The position numbers were made by a program, and so were the translations under genes. DNA of 47,466 nt from JBBREP01 sp036501845 (GTDB taxonomy: Bacteria > Actinomycetota > Acidimicrobiia > IMCC26256 > PALSA-610): assembly GCA_036501845.1 (NCBI GenBank), contig DASXZO010000136.1, positions 1 through 47,466 on the forward strand. The letters are read 5' to 3'. This document shows positions 14,863 through 23,772 of the stretch, in pieces; position 1 is the first letter of the stretch, and each line of letters begins with the position of its first letter. Below the pieces are notes generated by a model that saw nothing but the letters and a program-made list of their open reading frames with translations, did no database searches and was not told the DNA's origin.

Positions 14863-15609
14863 TTATGGCGTGAGCTCCTGGCCGTGACCGGTGATCTCGC
14901 CGCCGTAGCGGTCGGCGACGACGGCTGCGAGTACCTCAACGTCGTGAAGGTCTTCGGGCCGGACGCGTAATCGAAGCGAATTGGTGCCAACTTCGGCGAC
15001 ATCGAGGACGCCTCGCAAAACGGCGAAGTCGCTCATCGCATCGTCCTTGGAAGCTGTATCCGAGAATGCAATGGAAATGTCGGCGGAGCCGCCACCGTGG
15101 CGGTCGGATTCGGGTTGCAGTGGGACCGGACGAGGGCCCGCCATGTACGAAGTCTCGAAGAGTTCGTGACGCCAGCCTGACCTGATCATGTTGGCAAGAA
15201 ACTGCAACGTGGGGTAGCCGTGGACCGGCCAGCTCTGTTGCTCGGCAGTCCAGGAACTGACCCATTCGACTGGTTCGTATGGGTCGCGTCTAATGCCGCG
15301 TTCCAAGTGCGCGAGGTCTCCCCGACTCGCGCGGACCGGCGGCACCGCGGTTCGACTCGGTTCGATTGAACCGATCACACGAGCGAATTTGGGGAGGGCA
15401 GACCGAAGCGCGAAGGTCGCCTCGAAGAGGCGGGGGCTTGCTAAGACCGTCTCAAGACCGACACGCGTGGGGCTGTAGATGTCGAACGCTCCGACAAGTT
15501 GGATCTCAGGTGGCTCATACTCGATCTCGAACTCGACATAAATGAAGCCTTCACGAACCCACAGCTCGACAATGTCGCCTGGCTCGAGTGGCGCTCGGCG
15601 GCGGTTCAC
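14863..15609 (-). CDS. Protein of unknown function in a lower-GC patch
   Basis: A 248-residue acidic protein I do not recognise. The N-terminal part includes GDIVELWVREGFIYVEFEIEYEPPE, the middle is RRDPYEPVEWVSSW with Trp-rich stretches, and the C-terminus is LRVRPEDLHDVEVLAAVVADRYGG. No signal or membrane segment. Start GTG 15609 is placed by TATTGT (15622-15617), which ends seven bases upstream. The frame extends to 15903, but that part lies over the MBL gene and reads as low-complexity Arg/His. Base composition is visibly less GC-rich than its neighbours, suggesting acquisition. Confidence 0.6.
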   Translation of the reverse strand: MNRRRAPLEPGDIVELWVREGFIYVEFEIEYEPPEIQLVGAFDIYSPTRVGLETVLASPRLFEATFALRSALPKFARVIGSIEPSRTAVPPVRASRGDLAHLERGIRRDPYEPVEWVSSWTAEQQSWPVHGYPTLQFLANMIRSGWRHELFETSYMAGPRPVPLQPESDRHGGGSADISIAFSDTASKDDAMSDFAVLRGVLDVAEVGTNSLRLRVRPEDLHDVEVLAAVVADRYGGEITGHGQELTP

Positions 15610-15683
15610 GACAGCGACAATAGGAGGGATCCTCGACCAGACGGTCGAGCACGTCGGTGCTCGTGCTACCGAACCTCTGACTT

Positions 15684-16472
15684 CTAGGTGGGGGCGCGGG
15701 TGATGTAGTCGTCGCAGATCTCGACGAGGCGTTCGCGGCCGAAGCTTGGTTCGTGGCCGCCGTGCACGACGGTGACCGGAAGCGTGCGCAGGCGCTCCAT
15801 GGTGCGTACGTAGTCGTCGATGTCGGAACCATCGAGCTGATCGAGCAGGGGGCCATCGTAGACCGCGTCGCCCGAGAACAGTACGCCGGAGTCGGCGTCC
15901 CACAAACCGATGCTGCCGGGTGAGTGCCCGGGAAGGTGGAGCACCTCGAAGGCTCGATTGCCGATGTCGACGATGTCGCCGTCGTCGAGCAGCTGCGTGG
16001 CGGGCGCTTCGGTCACCTCATATACAGCGGCCGCGATCCCGTGCGGCGGCACTGCGTCCACGAACAACGCAGGGATGTCGTAGCCCGCGTCACGGTACGG
16101 GCCGATCACGCTGTCGCCGAAGAGACTGGCGTCGAGACAAGCCGTGATCGCCTCTTGCAGCTGGCCGGCCTCGGCGCGATGGATGGCGCGCGCGTCGAAC
16201 TCGTGCAGCCCACCGACGTGATCGCTGTGTGCATGCGTGGCGACCGCGAGGAGACCGCCGTCGAGCTCGCGATCAACGAGATGTCGCAGCGGCGCGAGCC
16301 CGAGCGAGGTGTCGATCACGAGATCGTGCCGGGCGCCGCGCACGTGCCACACGTTGCAACGCAGCAGCGGATGCACGTGCGGTTCGGTGACGAGCGTGAT
16401 CGCGTCGTCGACTCGGGAGCACACGTACCACGGATCGTCGATCGGCAGATCGAGCACGTCAGAGTTCCCCAT
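15684..16472 (-). CDS. Metallo-beta-lactamase fold hydrolase
   Basis: A 262-residue MBL-fold protein with the metal motif THAHSDHVGG (H80, H82, D84, H85), the LPGHSPGSIGLWD block carrying the third histidine, and SGDAVYDGP with the bridging aspartate. Final HGGHEPSFGRERL supplies the last ligand. The domain order fits glyoxalase-II-like or lactonase-like hydrolases; the substrate is unknown. Its start overlaps the upstream alpha/beta hydrolase by 14 bases, so they form an operon. Confidence 0.87.
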   Translation of the reverse strand: MGNSDVLDLPIDDPWYVCSRVDDAITLVTEPHVHPLLRCNVWHVRGARHDLVIDTSLGLAPLRHLVDRELDGGLLAVATHAHSDHVGGLHEFDARAIHRAEAGQLQEAITACLDASLFGDSVIGPYRDAGYDIPALFVDAVPPHGIAAAVYEVTEAPATQLLDDGDIVDIGNRAFEVLHLPGHSPGSIGLWDADSGVLFSGDAVYDGPLLDQLDGSDIDDYVRTMERLRTLPVTVVHGGHEPSFGRERLVEICDDYITRAPT

Positions 16473-17253
16473 CGAACGCTTCGATACGCGCGACGAAGCG
16501 ATCAGGATCCACGAGGTGCGGGTAGTGGCCGTGATCGGGCCAGGTCTCGTAGGTGGCGTGCGGCACTCGCGCCGTGAGCCATTCTTCGTAGCCCGGCGCG
16601 TCCGAACCGTGCAGTGCGAGATAGGGGAGCGTGACGGCGCGGGCGAGCCCGTCGGTGAGCGCGGCGAGGTCGTCGGCGTTCGTGGTGAGTACGAGGTCCC
16701 ACACGCCGAGCATCACCTCTTGCTCGGGACTCGACACGGTCCTGAGCCGCGCCCGCTCCGAATCGGGAAGTGGCCCGTCGAGCAGCGCGAACATCCGCTC
16801 GACCAAGCCGTCGAACTGTTCCTTGGTGCCGCGCAGCATCGGCTCCACAGTGGCGAGCATCTCCTTGAACCCGCCGGCCTCGAGGGGCTGGTCGACGTTG
16901 ACGATGCCGCGTGCTGGGTAACCAGCCGCGGCGTAGGCGCTCACCACGAGGCCGCCGAGCGAGTGCCCGATCAACAGCGCGTCGTCGACACCCACGGCGC
17001 GCAACACCGCGTCGAGATCACCAGCCATCGTGAACAGGTCGTACGGCGGTCGCCGCTCCGAAGCACCGTGACCGCGTAGGTCGACGGTGAGCACCGGCCC
17101 CACGGGCGCGAGCAGGCCGATCACGGGATCCCACGCCGCGCCGCACTGGGTGATGCCGTGCACGAGTACGAACGTCTCGCCTGGCCCCGGCTCGCCGTCG
17201 CCGATCACCTCGTATGCGAGCACGGCCCCGTCGGCCGCCGCGGTGGTGGTCAC
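16459..17253 (-). CDS. Alpha/beta hydrolase
   Basis: A 264-residue esterase or hydrolase. LVHGITQCGAAWDP is the oxyanion strand, DLRGHGASE follows, IGHSLGG holds the nucleophile (S98), and DHGHYPHLVDPDRF near the C-terminus holds the catalytic histidine. GTG 17253 is chosen because TAGCGT (17266-17261) ends seven bases upstream; the GTG three codons earlier overlaps that hexamer. Heads an operon with the MBL hydrolase. Confidence 0.85.
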   Translation of the reverse strand: MTTTAAADGAVLAYEVIGDGEPGPGETFVLVHGITQCGAAWDPVIGLLAPVGPVLTVDLRGHGASERRPPYDLFTMAGDLDAVLRAVGVDDALLIGHSLGGLVVSAYAAAGYPARGIVNVDQPLEAGGFKEMLATVEPMLRGTKEQFDGLVERMFALLDGPLPDSERARLRTVSSPEQEVMLGVWDLVLTTNADDLAALTDGLARAVTLPYLALHGSDAPGYEEWLTARVPHATYETWPDHGHYPHLVDPDRFVARIEAFDGEL

Positions 17254-17334
17254 CCGCGGCACGCTACGGCGGCCACGGGGCTCGGCGCCGAGGCGAAGTG
17301 AGCGACATGCGCGTGATCCGCGTCAGAGCGGCGT

Positions 17335-17406
17335 GCTAGCGCCGGCGCAAGCACATGCGCTATCGCCGCTGCTATCACCGCTGCTAGCGCCGGCGCTAGC
17401 AGTGGT
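17335..17406. repeat. Palindromic repeat cluster upstream of the alpha/beta hydrolase
   Basis: GCTAGCGCCGGCGC occurs at 17335-17348 and 17383-17396. The second lies in a 30-bp near-perfect inverted repeat (17377-17406, one mismatch) centred on the 18-bp palindrome GCTAGCGCCGGCGCTAGC. Between them are partial direct repeats of CCGCTGCTA. Function unknown; an operator or extruded hairpin is possible. Confidence 0.7.
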
Positions 17407-17436
17407 CTTTGTCCTGCGTCGACCAACGCGTACTTC

Positions 17437-17800
17437 TTGTTGCCGCGCTGCCAGCGCGCCCGGCGCCAGCGTCGCGCACTGCGCCGGGCGGCGGCCGAAG
17501 CGGGCGTGTCGATGTCGGCGTGGGCGGTGCATGTTCTCGCCGCGGCCGTAGGCCCGCAGTTGCACATTGCCGACGACGATGATCCCGACGCGGTGGGACG
17601 CGCGCAGGGGAGCGCAATCCCCGACGATGTCCCTGTCACCGCCGACGACCACCGACGTGTGCGGCGACTGGCCGAAGCCGAACTCACCGCCGCACGCTCC
17701 CACTGGGCCGACGAAGCGATGTGGCGTGGGAACGCCTGCGCGCCGAACGAAGAGATTCTCGAGTGGTACCGGAACGTGTACCTACCGAGGTCCGGCAATC
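17437..17800 (+). pseudogene. Possible remnant of a small ribbon-helix-helix-like gene
   Basis: In this frame the segment ALRRAAAEAGVSMSAWAVHVLAAAVG resembles the helix pair of CopG/Arc-type antitoxins, and an acidic, protein-like stretch follows (DDHRRVRRLAEAELTAARSHWADEAMW). No convincing N-terminal beta-strand or start codon is present, and the frame has no stop before it runs deep into dnaE2. A decayed gene is therefore more likely than an intact one; coordinates are approximate. Otherwise the 17254-17872 interval holds only the palindromic repeats and the dnaE2 promoter. Confidence 0.3.
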
Positions 17801-17843
17801 CTGATCGCCACAAGTTCCGCCGGGGCGGCGAGGCCTTGGAGAA

Positions 17844-17865
17844 TCGAACAGGCGTTCGCTACCCT
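17844..17865. promoter_or_regulatory. LexA SOS box and -10 of dnaE2
   Basis: TCGAACAGGCGTTCGC (17844-17859) holds CGAAC-N4-GTTCG. The -10 TACCCT (17860-17865) begins one base after the GTTCG core and ends seven bases before GTG 17873. The geometry is identical to the imuA' promoter, so both units should be derepressed together on DNA damage. Confidence 0.87.
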
Positions 17866-17872
17866 CGGTGGC

Positions 17873-20800
17873 GTGTACGCGGAGTTGCACTGCCACTCCA
17901 ACTTCTCGTTCCTCGACGGTGCCAGCCATCCGGACGAGTTGGCGGAGGAGGCGGCGCGCCTCGGGCTCTGCGGTCTCGCGCTCACCGATCACGACGGTTT
18001 CTATGGAGTGGTGCGTTTCGCCGAGGCGGCGCGCCCGCTGCATCTGCCCACGGTGTTCGGTGCCGAGCTCACGCTCGGCGCCATGAAGCCGGGCAACGGC
18101 CTTGCCGATCCGGCGGGTCATCACATCGTGGTGCTCGCCCACGGCATCGACGGTTACGCCGCGCTGGCCCGAGCCATCAGCCGCGCGCAACTGCGCGGTG
18201 AGAAGGGTGCGCCGCGCCTCACGATCGAAGAGCTCGCCGGCGAACTGCGCGGCACCCACAATCTGTTCCTCACCGGTTGCCGCAAGGGCGCGGTGCCGGC
18301 CGCGCTCACTCGCGACGGCCCCAGCGCGGCACGAAGAGCGCTCGACGAGTTGATCGCCGCGTTCGGTGGTGAGCACGTGCTCGTGGAGTTGTGGGATCAC
18401 GGCGATCCGCTCGACCGGCATCGCAACGACGCGCTGGCGCGCATCGCGATGGCGGCGAACGTCGACGTGGTCGCCACGAACAACGTGCACTACGCCACCA
18501 CGGCACAACGCCCGCTCTACTGCGCGCTCGCGGCGGTGCGTGCAGGTCGCAGCCTCGACGAGATGGACGGATGGTTGCCGGCGAGCCCGCTCGCGCACCT
18601 GCGTAGCCCTCAGGAGCAAGCACGGCGTTTCGCTCGCTGGCCCGGCGCGGTCGAGCGCACCGTCGACATTGCCCGCGACTGCGCCTTCGATCTGCGGCTC
18701 GCGGCGCCGAACCTGCCCGACTATCCGGTGCCCGACGGCTACACCGAGATGAGTTGGCTGCGCGAGCTCGTGCGGCGCGGCGCGGCGGTCTACTACCCGC
18801 CGGCCCATAGTCATCACAGCCAGGCGTTGCGTCAGATCGAACACGAGCTCGCAGTGGTGGACGAGCTCGGTTTCGCCGGCTATTTCCTCTTGCTGCACGA
18901 CATCGTGCAGTTCTGCGGCACGCACGACATCTACTGCCAGGGGCGGGGGAGCAGCGCGAACAGCGCGGTCTGTTACGCACTCGGCGTCACCAAGGCCGAT
19001 GCGGTGGCGCTCGGCCTCCTGTTCGAACGGTTCCTGTCACCTGAGCGCGACGGCCCGCCCGACATCGACCTCGACATCGAGCACCAGCGGCGCGAGGAGG
19101 TGATCCAGTACATCTACGACCGTTACGGCCGCGAGCGCGCCGCGCAGGTGGCGAACGTGATCACCTACCGTCCGAAGAGCGCGCTGCGCGAGATGGCGAA
19201 GGCTGCGGGAGTGGCGCCGGGGCAGGCCGACGCGCTCGGCAAGTGGGTGGATCGTTGGGCGTCGAGTGCCGTTGCGTTCGACGACCTCACCCACGGTGCC
19301 ACCACCACGACCACTCCCGATCAACAGCAAACGACGCGCGTGCCTGCCGTGCCGGCACTCGCGCTCGATCTCGCGGCCCAGGTACTCGACTACCCGCGCC
19401 ATCTCGGCATCCATTCGGGCGGCATGGTGATGGCCGACCGGCCGCTCATCGAGTTCTGTCCGGTCGAATGGGCACGCATGGAAGGGCGCAGCGTGCTCCA
19501 GTGGGACAAGGACGACTGTGCCGCGGCGGGGCTGGTGAAGTTCGACCTACTCGGTCTCGGGATGCTCACGATGCTGCATCTCGCGATCGACCTGATCCGC
19601 ACGAGCGAAGGCATCGACGTCGACCTGGCCACGATCCCGCAGGACGATCGCGTCTACGACCTGCTCTGCGCGGCCGACACCGTCGGCGTGTTCCAAGTGG
19701 AGAGCCGCGCGCAGATGGCCACGCTGCCGCGGCTGCGACCGCGCAAGTTCTACGACCTCGTGATCGAGGTGGCGTTGATCCGGCCCGGCCCGATCCAGGG
19801 CGGTTCGGTACACCCCTATCTACGCCGCCGCAACGGCGAGGAGCCCGTCACCTTTCCGCACCCGTTGCTCGAGAAATGCCTGGAGAAGACGCTGGGTGTG
19901 CCGCTGTTCCAGGAGCAGCTCATGCAGATGGCGATCGACGTGGCCGGGTTCTCTCCGGCCGAGAGCGACCAGTTGCGCCAGGCGATGAGCTCGAAGCGCT
20001 CGCACCAGCGCATGGCGCGCATGCGCCAACGGCTCATGGACGGCATGGCCGAGCGCGGCATCACGGGGGCGACGGCCGACGAGATCGCCACGAAGCTCGA
20101 GGCTTTCGCCAACTTCGGTTTCCCCGAGAGCCACTCGGTGAGCTTCGCCTATCTCGTGTACTCGAGCAGCTGGATCAAGTTCCACTATCCCGCAGCGTTC
20201 GCGGCCGCGCTGCTCAACGCGCAGCCGATGGGGTTCTACTCGCCGCACTCGATCGTGCGCGACGCGCATCGTCACGGCGTGATGGTGCTCGGACCCGACA
20301 TCAATGCCTCGCAGCGCGACGCCACGCTCGAACCGCGACCCGCCAACGACCCGATCGGCGAACCGCTCCCCGGTCACCATGCGGAACGCAGCGTGCACGC
20401 GGTGAGGCTCGGCTTGCGCAGCGTGCGCGGTCTGCACGATTCCTTCCTCGACCACGTCGATGATCAGCGCGCCGAGCAACCGTTCGCCGACATCGAGGAC
20501 TTCGTGCGCCGCACCGGCGCCACGGTCGACGGGCTCGAGACGCTCGCGGCCGCGGGTGCATTCGAGCAGTGTTTCGGGCTCGGACGGCGGCGCGCGCTGT
20601 GGGCCGCGGGCGCGCTCCGCAATGCCCGCCCCGAGGTGCACCGCGACGGCACTGTCACTCAGACGTTGCCCGGTCTGCTGCCCGGTCTCGATGCACCGCA
20701 GCTTCCTGGGATGAGCGATGCCGACGAGGTGGCGTCGGACCTGTGGTCGATGGGCCTCACCGTGGGCAAGCACCCCACCGAGTTCGTGCGCGAGGAGCTC

Positions 20801-21130
20801 ACGCGCCAAGGCGTGGTGAGCGCGGCTGCGCTGCGCACGTTGCCCGACCGGTCGGTGGTGGAAGTGGCGGGGGTGGTGACGCACCGCCAGCAACCCGAGA
20901 CCGCGAAGGGCACGGTGTTCATCAACCTCGAGGACGAAACCGGGTTGATCAACGTGATCTGCAGCAAGGGGATCTGGACGCGTTTTCGCACCGTGGCCCG
21001 GGGCGCGCCGGCGTTACGGGTGCGCGGCGTGCTCGAACGTCATCAAGGCGTGACGAATCTCGTTGCCGGGCGCATCACTCGCATGCCGTCGCCCCTCGCC
21101 GAGGCCCTGCGCTCCCGCGACTTCCGATAA
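17873..21130 (+). CDS. dnaE2: Error-prone DNA polymerase DnaE2
   Basis: A 1085-residue C-family polymerase for translesion, mutagenic synthesis, working with ImuA'/ImuB. The PHP domain opens YAELHCHSNFSFLDGASHPDEL. The polymerase domain has GRGSSANSAVCYALGVT and the catalytic PDIDLDIE (D397, D399, D401 region). A C-terminal OB fold reads VVEVAGVVTHRQQPETAKG and continues. Length matches DnaE2 rather than the replicative DnaE1. The frame is open to 17567, but the SOS promoter puts the start at GTG 17873. Unlike some genomes it is not contiguous with imuA'-imuB, being separated by four genes on the other strand. Confidence 0.93.
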   Translation: MYAELHCHSNFSFLDGASHPDELAEEAARLGLCGLALTDHDGFYGVVRFAEAARPLHLPTVFGAELTLGAMKPGNGLADPAGHHIVVLAHGIDGYAALARAISRAQLRGEKGAPRLTIEELAGELRGTHNLFLTGCRKGAVPAALTRDGPSAARRALDELIAAFGGEHVLVELWDHGDPLDRHRNDALARIAMAANVDVVATNNVHYATTAQRPLYCALAAVRAGRSLDEMDGWLPASPLAHLRSPQEQARRFARWPGAVERTVDIARDCAFDLRLAAPNLPDYPVPDGYTEMSWLRELVRRGAAVYYPPAHSHHSQALRQIEHELAVVDELGFAGYFLLLHDIVQFCGTHDIYCQGRGSSANSAVCYALGVTKADAVALGLLFERFLSPERDGPPDIDLDIEHQRREEVIQYIYDRYGRERAAQVANVITYRPKSALREMAKAAGVAPGQADALGKWVDRWASSAVAFDDLTHGATTTTTPDQQQTTRVPAVPALALDLAAQVLDYPRHLGIHSGGMVMADRPLIEFCPVEWARMEGRSVLQWDKDDCAAAGLVKFDLLGLGMLTMLHLAIDLIRTSEGIDVDLATIPQDDRVYDLLCAADTVGVFQVESRAQMATLPRLRPRKFYDLVIEVALIRPGPIQGGSVHPYLRRRNGEEPVTFPHPLLEKCLEKTLGVPLFQEQLMQMAIDVAGFSPAESDQLRQAMSSKRSHQRMARMRQRLMDGMAERGITGATADEIATKLEAFANFGFPESHSVSFAYLVYSSSWIKFHYPAAFAAALLNAQPMGFYSPHSIVRDAHRHGVMVLGPDINASQRDATLEPRPANDPIGEPLPGHHAERSVHAVRLGLRSVRGLHDSFLDHVDDQRAEQPFADIEDFVRRTGATVDGLETLAAAGAFEQCFGLGRRRALWAAGALRNARPEVHRDGTVTQTLPGLLPGLDAPQLPGMSDADEVASDLWSMGLTVGKHPTEFVREELTRQGVVSAAALRTLPDRSVVEVAGVVTHRQQPETAKGTVFINLEDETGLINVICSKGIWTRFRTVARGAPALRVRGVLERHQGVTNLVAGRITRMPSPLAEALRSRDFR

Positions 21131-21217
21131 TGGCCCAGCTATCCTGTTGCGCCCTGTGCCTGCCGATCAGACACCGATGAACACCGAGACAGAGATGTCC
21201 GAGCCTCCGAGTCCCCG

Positions 21218-22528
21218 ATGCTGCGCCGCCTCCGCCGTCTCCCGGCGCGCTTCGGCGCGCTCTGGCGCTCCGATGCTCCTGGCATCAGGGCGGGCTTCGG
21301 CGCGCTTCTGATCAGTTCGGGCGGCGACCTCCTCGCCGGCCTGGCCCTCGCCGGCCTCAGCAACACCCTCACCACGCTCCCGGGCCTCATCATCCTGATT
21401 CCGGCCGCCATCGGCATGCGCGGCAACGTGATGGGCGGCCTCGGCAGCCGCCTCGGCACGATGATCCACGCCGGCACCTTCCGTTCGAGCCGCCGCTTGA
21501 ACTCCGAGGTCGGCCAGAACCTCATCGCATCGATCGTGCTGTCGCTCGCGACCTCGGTGGCGCTGGCGTTCTTGGCTCGCACGGTCACGATCGCGATCGG
21601 CGGTCCTTCGATATCCGTCGCCGACTTCATGGTGATCTCGGTGATCGGGGCGATCCTGTCGTCGTTCGTGGTGATGTTCCTCACCGTCGCGGTGGCTGGC
21701 CTCTGCGCCCGCAAGCGGTGGGACCTCGACAATGTGGCCGCCCCGATCGTGACGGCTGCGGGCGACACGGTCACGCTTCCGAGCCTGTGGATCGCCACGT
21801 TCCTCGTCGGGTACCACTTCGTGACCCCGGTGATCGCGATCGCCTGCGCGCTGCTCGGCGTGGCCTGCCTCGTCGTGGCGCTGGTGAGCAAGCTGCCGGT
21901 GCTGCGGCGCATCGTGATCGAGTCGTTTCCCATCCTCGTGGTGGCGGGCAGCATCGACATCATCGCCGGCGCCCTCCTCCAGAAGCGGGAGGGGGACCTG
22001 CTCGTGTTCCCGGCGCTGCTCGTGATGCTGCCTGCGTTTCTCGAGGACTCAGGGTCGCTCGGGGCGATCCTCGGTGCCCGGGTGTCGACCAAGCTCCATC
22101 TCGGTCTGCTCCAGGACCCGAAGCGCCCCTTCGCCTCGGCCGGTGAGGACTTCCTGCTCACGTTCGTGTACGCCATCCCCGTGTTCGTCCTGCTGGGCGT
22201 GTCGGCCAGCCTCGCCGCTGACGCCACCGGCAAGCTCAGTCCGGGGATGCCCAAGATGATCGCGGTGTCGATGTTGGGCGGCTTCCTGGCCACGATCGGG
22301 GCATCGACGGTGGGTTATCTGGGCGCGGTGGTCACCCACCGCTTCGGCCTCGACCCCGACAACCACTCGATCCCGATTGTGACGTCAACCCTCGATCTTC
22401 TGGGCGCGTTCTCGTTTATCCTCGCGGTCGTGCTGCTGGGCCTGGCGCATCCTGCGACGCATCACGCCGCACATACCGCGCACCATGTCGCGCTGGCCGC
22501 CACGCACGTCTTGCGACGGATGCACTGA
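21218..22528 (+). CDS. SLC41/MgtE-type divalent cation transporter
   Basis: A 436-residue integral membrane protein with two repeated MgtE-like transmembrane halves: GLIILIPAAIGMRGNVMGGLGSRLGT in the first and LLVMLPAFLEDSGSLGAILGARVSTKLHLG in the second. About ten membrane segments are visible. There is no cytosolic N or CBS domain, so it is SLC41-like rather than a classical MgtE. The expected cargo is Mg2+ or a related cation. TATCCT at 21140-21145 is a possible -10; the ATG start is the best in frame but has no clear ribosome site. The PhoU/RCK-C partner starts eight bases after the stop. Confidence 0.85.
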   Translation: MLRRLRRLPARFGALWRSDAPGIRAGFGALLISSGGDLLAGLALAGLSNTLTTLPGLIILIPAAIGMRGNVMGGLGSRLGTMIHAGTFRSSRRLNSEVGQNLIASIVLSLATSVALAFLARTVTIAIGGPSISVADFMVISVIGAILSSFVVMFLTVAVAGLCARKRWDLDNVAAPIVTAAGDTVTLPSLWIATFLVGYHFVTPVIAIACALLGVACLVVALVSKLPVLRRIVIESFPILVVAGSIDIIAGALLQKREGDLLVFPALLVMLPAFLEDSGSLGAILGARVSTKLHLGLLQDPKRPFASAGEDFLLTFVYAIPVFVLLGVSASLAADATGKLSPGMPKMIAVSMLGGFLATIGASTVGYLGAVVTHRFGLDPDNHSIPIVTSTLDLLGAFSFILAVVLLGLAHPATHHAAHTAHHVALAATHVLRRMH

Positions 22529-22536
22529 AGCACTTC

Positions 22537-23772
22537 ATGGACGACCACAAACCTCGCAACCTCAGGGCGATGCTCGCCGAGACGAAGGACACCTGCGAGC
22601 TGATGGTCGACCTGGCCTACGCCGCGCTCTTCTTCGGCGAGGACGACATGGCCGACGAGGTGCTCGAGCTCGAATCCCACATGGCCGACGTGGTGCACGA
22701 CATGCGCGCGGTGTGCGTGATGGCTGCCCGTTCGCCACGCGACGCCGACCAGATGTCGAGCGTGCTGCACCTGGTGTCGGCAATCGAGCGCATGGCGAAC
22801 GCCGCGGTCGACGTGGCCAAGATCGTCACCCACAAGCTCGGCATCCCCACCGCGCTCGTGGCCGACCTCGCCGCGGCGCACGAGATCTCGCACCGCGTGC
22901 GCGTCCGTGAGCAGAGCCAGCTCGACGGTCGTTTGCTCGACGAGCTCGAGCTTCCCGTGGAAACCGGTTTCCGCGTGGTGGCCATCCGCCGCAACCGCGA
23001 GTGGATCGCCGACCCCGACGACGACGAAGTGCTCAGAGCCGGCGACGTGCTCATCGCCAGCGGGCCCGCGGAAGGCATCCCCGAGCTGCGCGAGCTTGCC
23101 GGCGCGCCCGAGTGGCGGGTGGCGAGTGGCGAGGAGCAGGTGGCGCTCACCGACCTCGACCGCGCCGTCGACGTGCTCGTGGAGATGAAGAACACGTCGG
23201 AAGCCGCAGTGGCGCTGGCGTACTCGGCCCTGCTCTACAAAGATCCCGGTCTCGCGGCCGAGGTCGCGTCGCTCGAGGACCGGCTCGACGAGATGCGCGA
23301 GCATCTCGAGCTCTGGGTGCTGCGCGCCGCGGCCGAGACGATCGACCCGTCGCAGCTACGCGGGCTGCTGCACCTCGGCGCGTCGGCCGAAGAGATCGGC
23401 GACGCGGCCCAGCAGATGGTGTGGCTCGTCGAGGAGGGCGAGGAGCTGCACCCGGTGCTGCAGGCCGCGCTGGGCGAGACCGACGACGTGGTGGTGCGCA
23501 TGCCGGTGGCCGCGGGTTCCACACTCGACGGTTCGGTGCTGCGCACCAGTCAGCTCGGTGACGACACCGGCTTCCACCTGCTCGCGCTGCGGCGTGGCGG
23601 TCGCTACGTGTACCGCCCGCGCGCCGGCGTGCGCATCGAGGCGGGCGACGACCTCCTGGCCCACGGACCGTGGGAGGGCCGCGACGACCTCGCCGAACAA
23701 TGTGGCTACCGCCTCGTCGACGACGAGGACACCGGCACCTACGAGCTCGAGCCGCTCGCCGCTGAGGGCTAA
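22537..23772 (+). CDS. Tandem PhoU-like / TrkA-C (RCK-C) regulatory protein
   Basis: A 411-residue soluble protein made of two similar halves: PhoU-like helices (about 1-130), RCK-C (about 140-195; ELPVETGFRVVAIRRNREWIADP and VLRAGDVLIASGP), PhoU-like helices (about 205-310), RCK-C (about 325-395; DDTGFHLLALRRGGRYVYRP and EAGDDLLAHGP). RCK-C domains bind small ligands and gate cation transporters. Being eight bases after the SLC41 gene, it is probably its cytosolic regulator. This pairing is best known to me from archaea. It converges on the rhomboid gene with overlapping stop codons. Confidence 0.8.
   Translation: MDDHKPRNLRAMLAETKDTCELMVDLAYAALFFGEDDMADEVLELESHMADVVHDMRAVCVMAARSPRDADQMSSVLHLVSAIERMANAAVDVAKIVTHKLGIPTALVADLAAAHEISHRVRVREQSQLDGRLLDELELPVETGFRVVAIRRNREWIADPDDDEVLRAGDVLIASGPAEGIPELRELAGAPEWRVASGEEQVALTDLDRAVDVLVEMKNTSEAAVALAYSALLYKDPGLAAEVASLEDRLDEMREHLELWVLRAAAETIDPSQLRGLLHLGASAEEIGDAAQQMVWLVEEGEELHPVLQAALGETDDVVVRMPVAAGSTLDGSVLRTSQLGDDTGFHLLALRRGGRYVYRPRAGVRIEAGDDLLAHGPWEGRDDLAEQCGYRLVDDEDTGTYELEPLAAEG

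Noticed and set aside
16805..16822. SOS-like CGAAC/GTTC sequence in the hydrolase gene
   Set aside because: The arms are separated by one base rather than four and lie within coding sequence.
21146..21217. Mg2+ riboswitch before the SLC41 transporter
   Set aside because: The leader is only about 70 bases and shows no M-box or ykkC-like conserved core.
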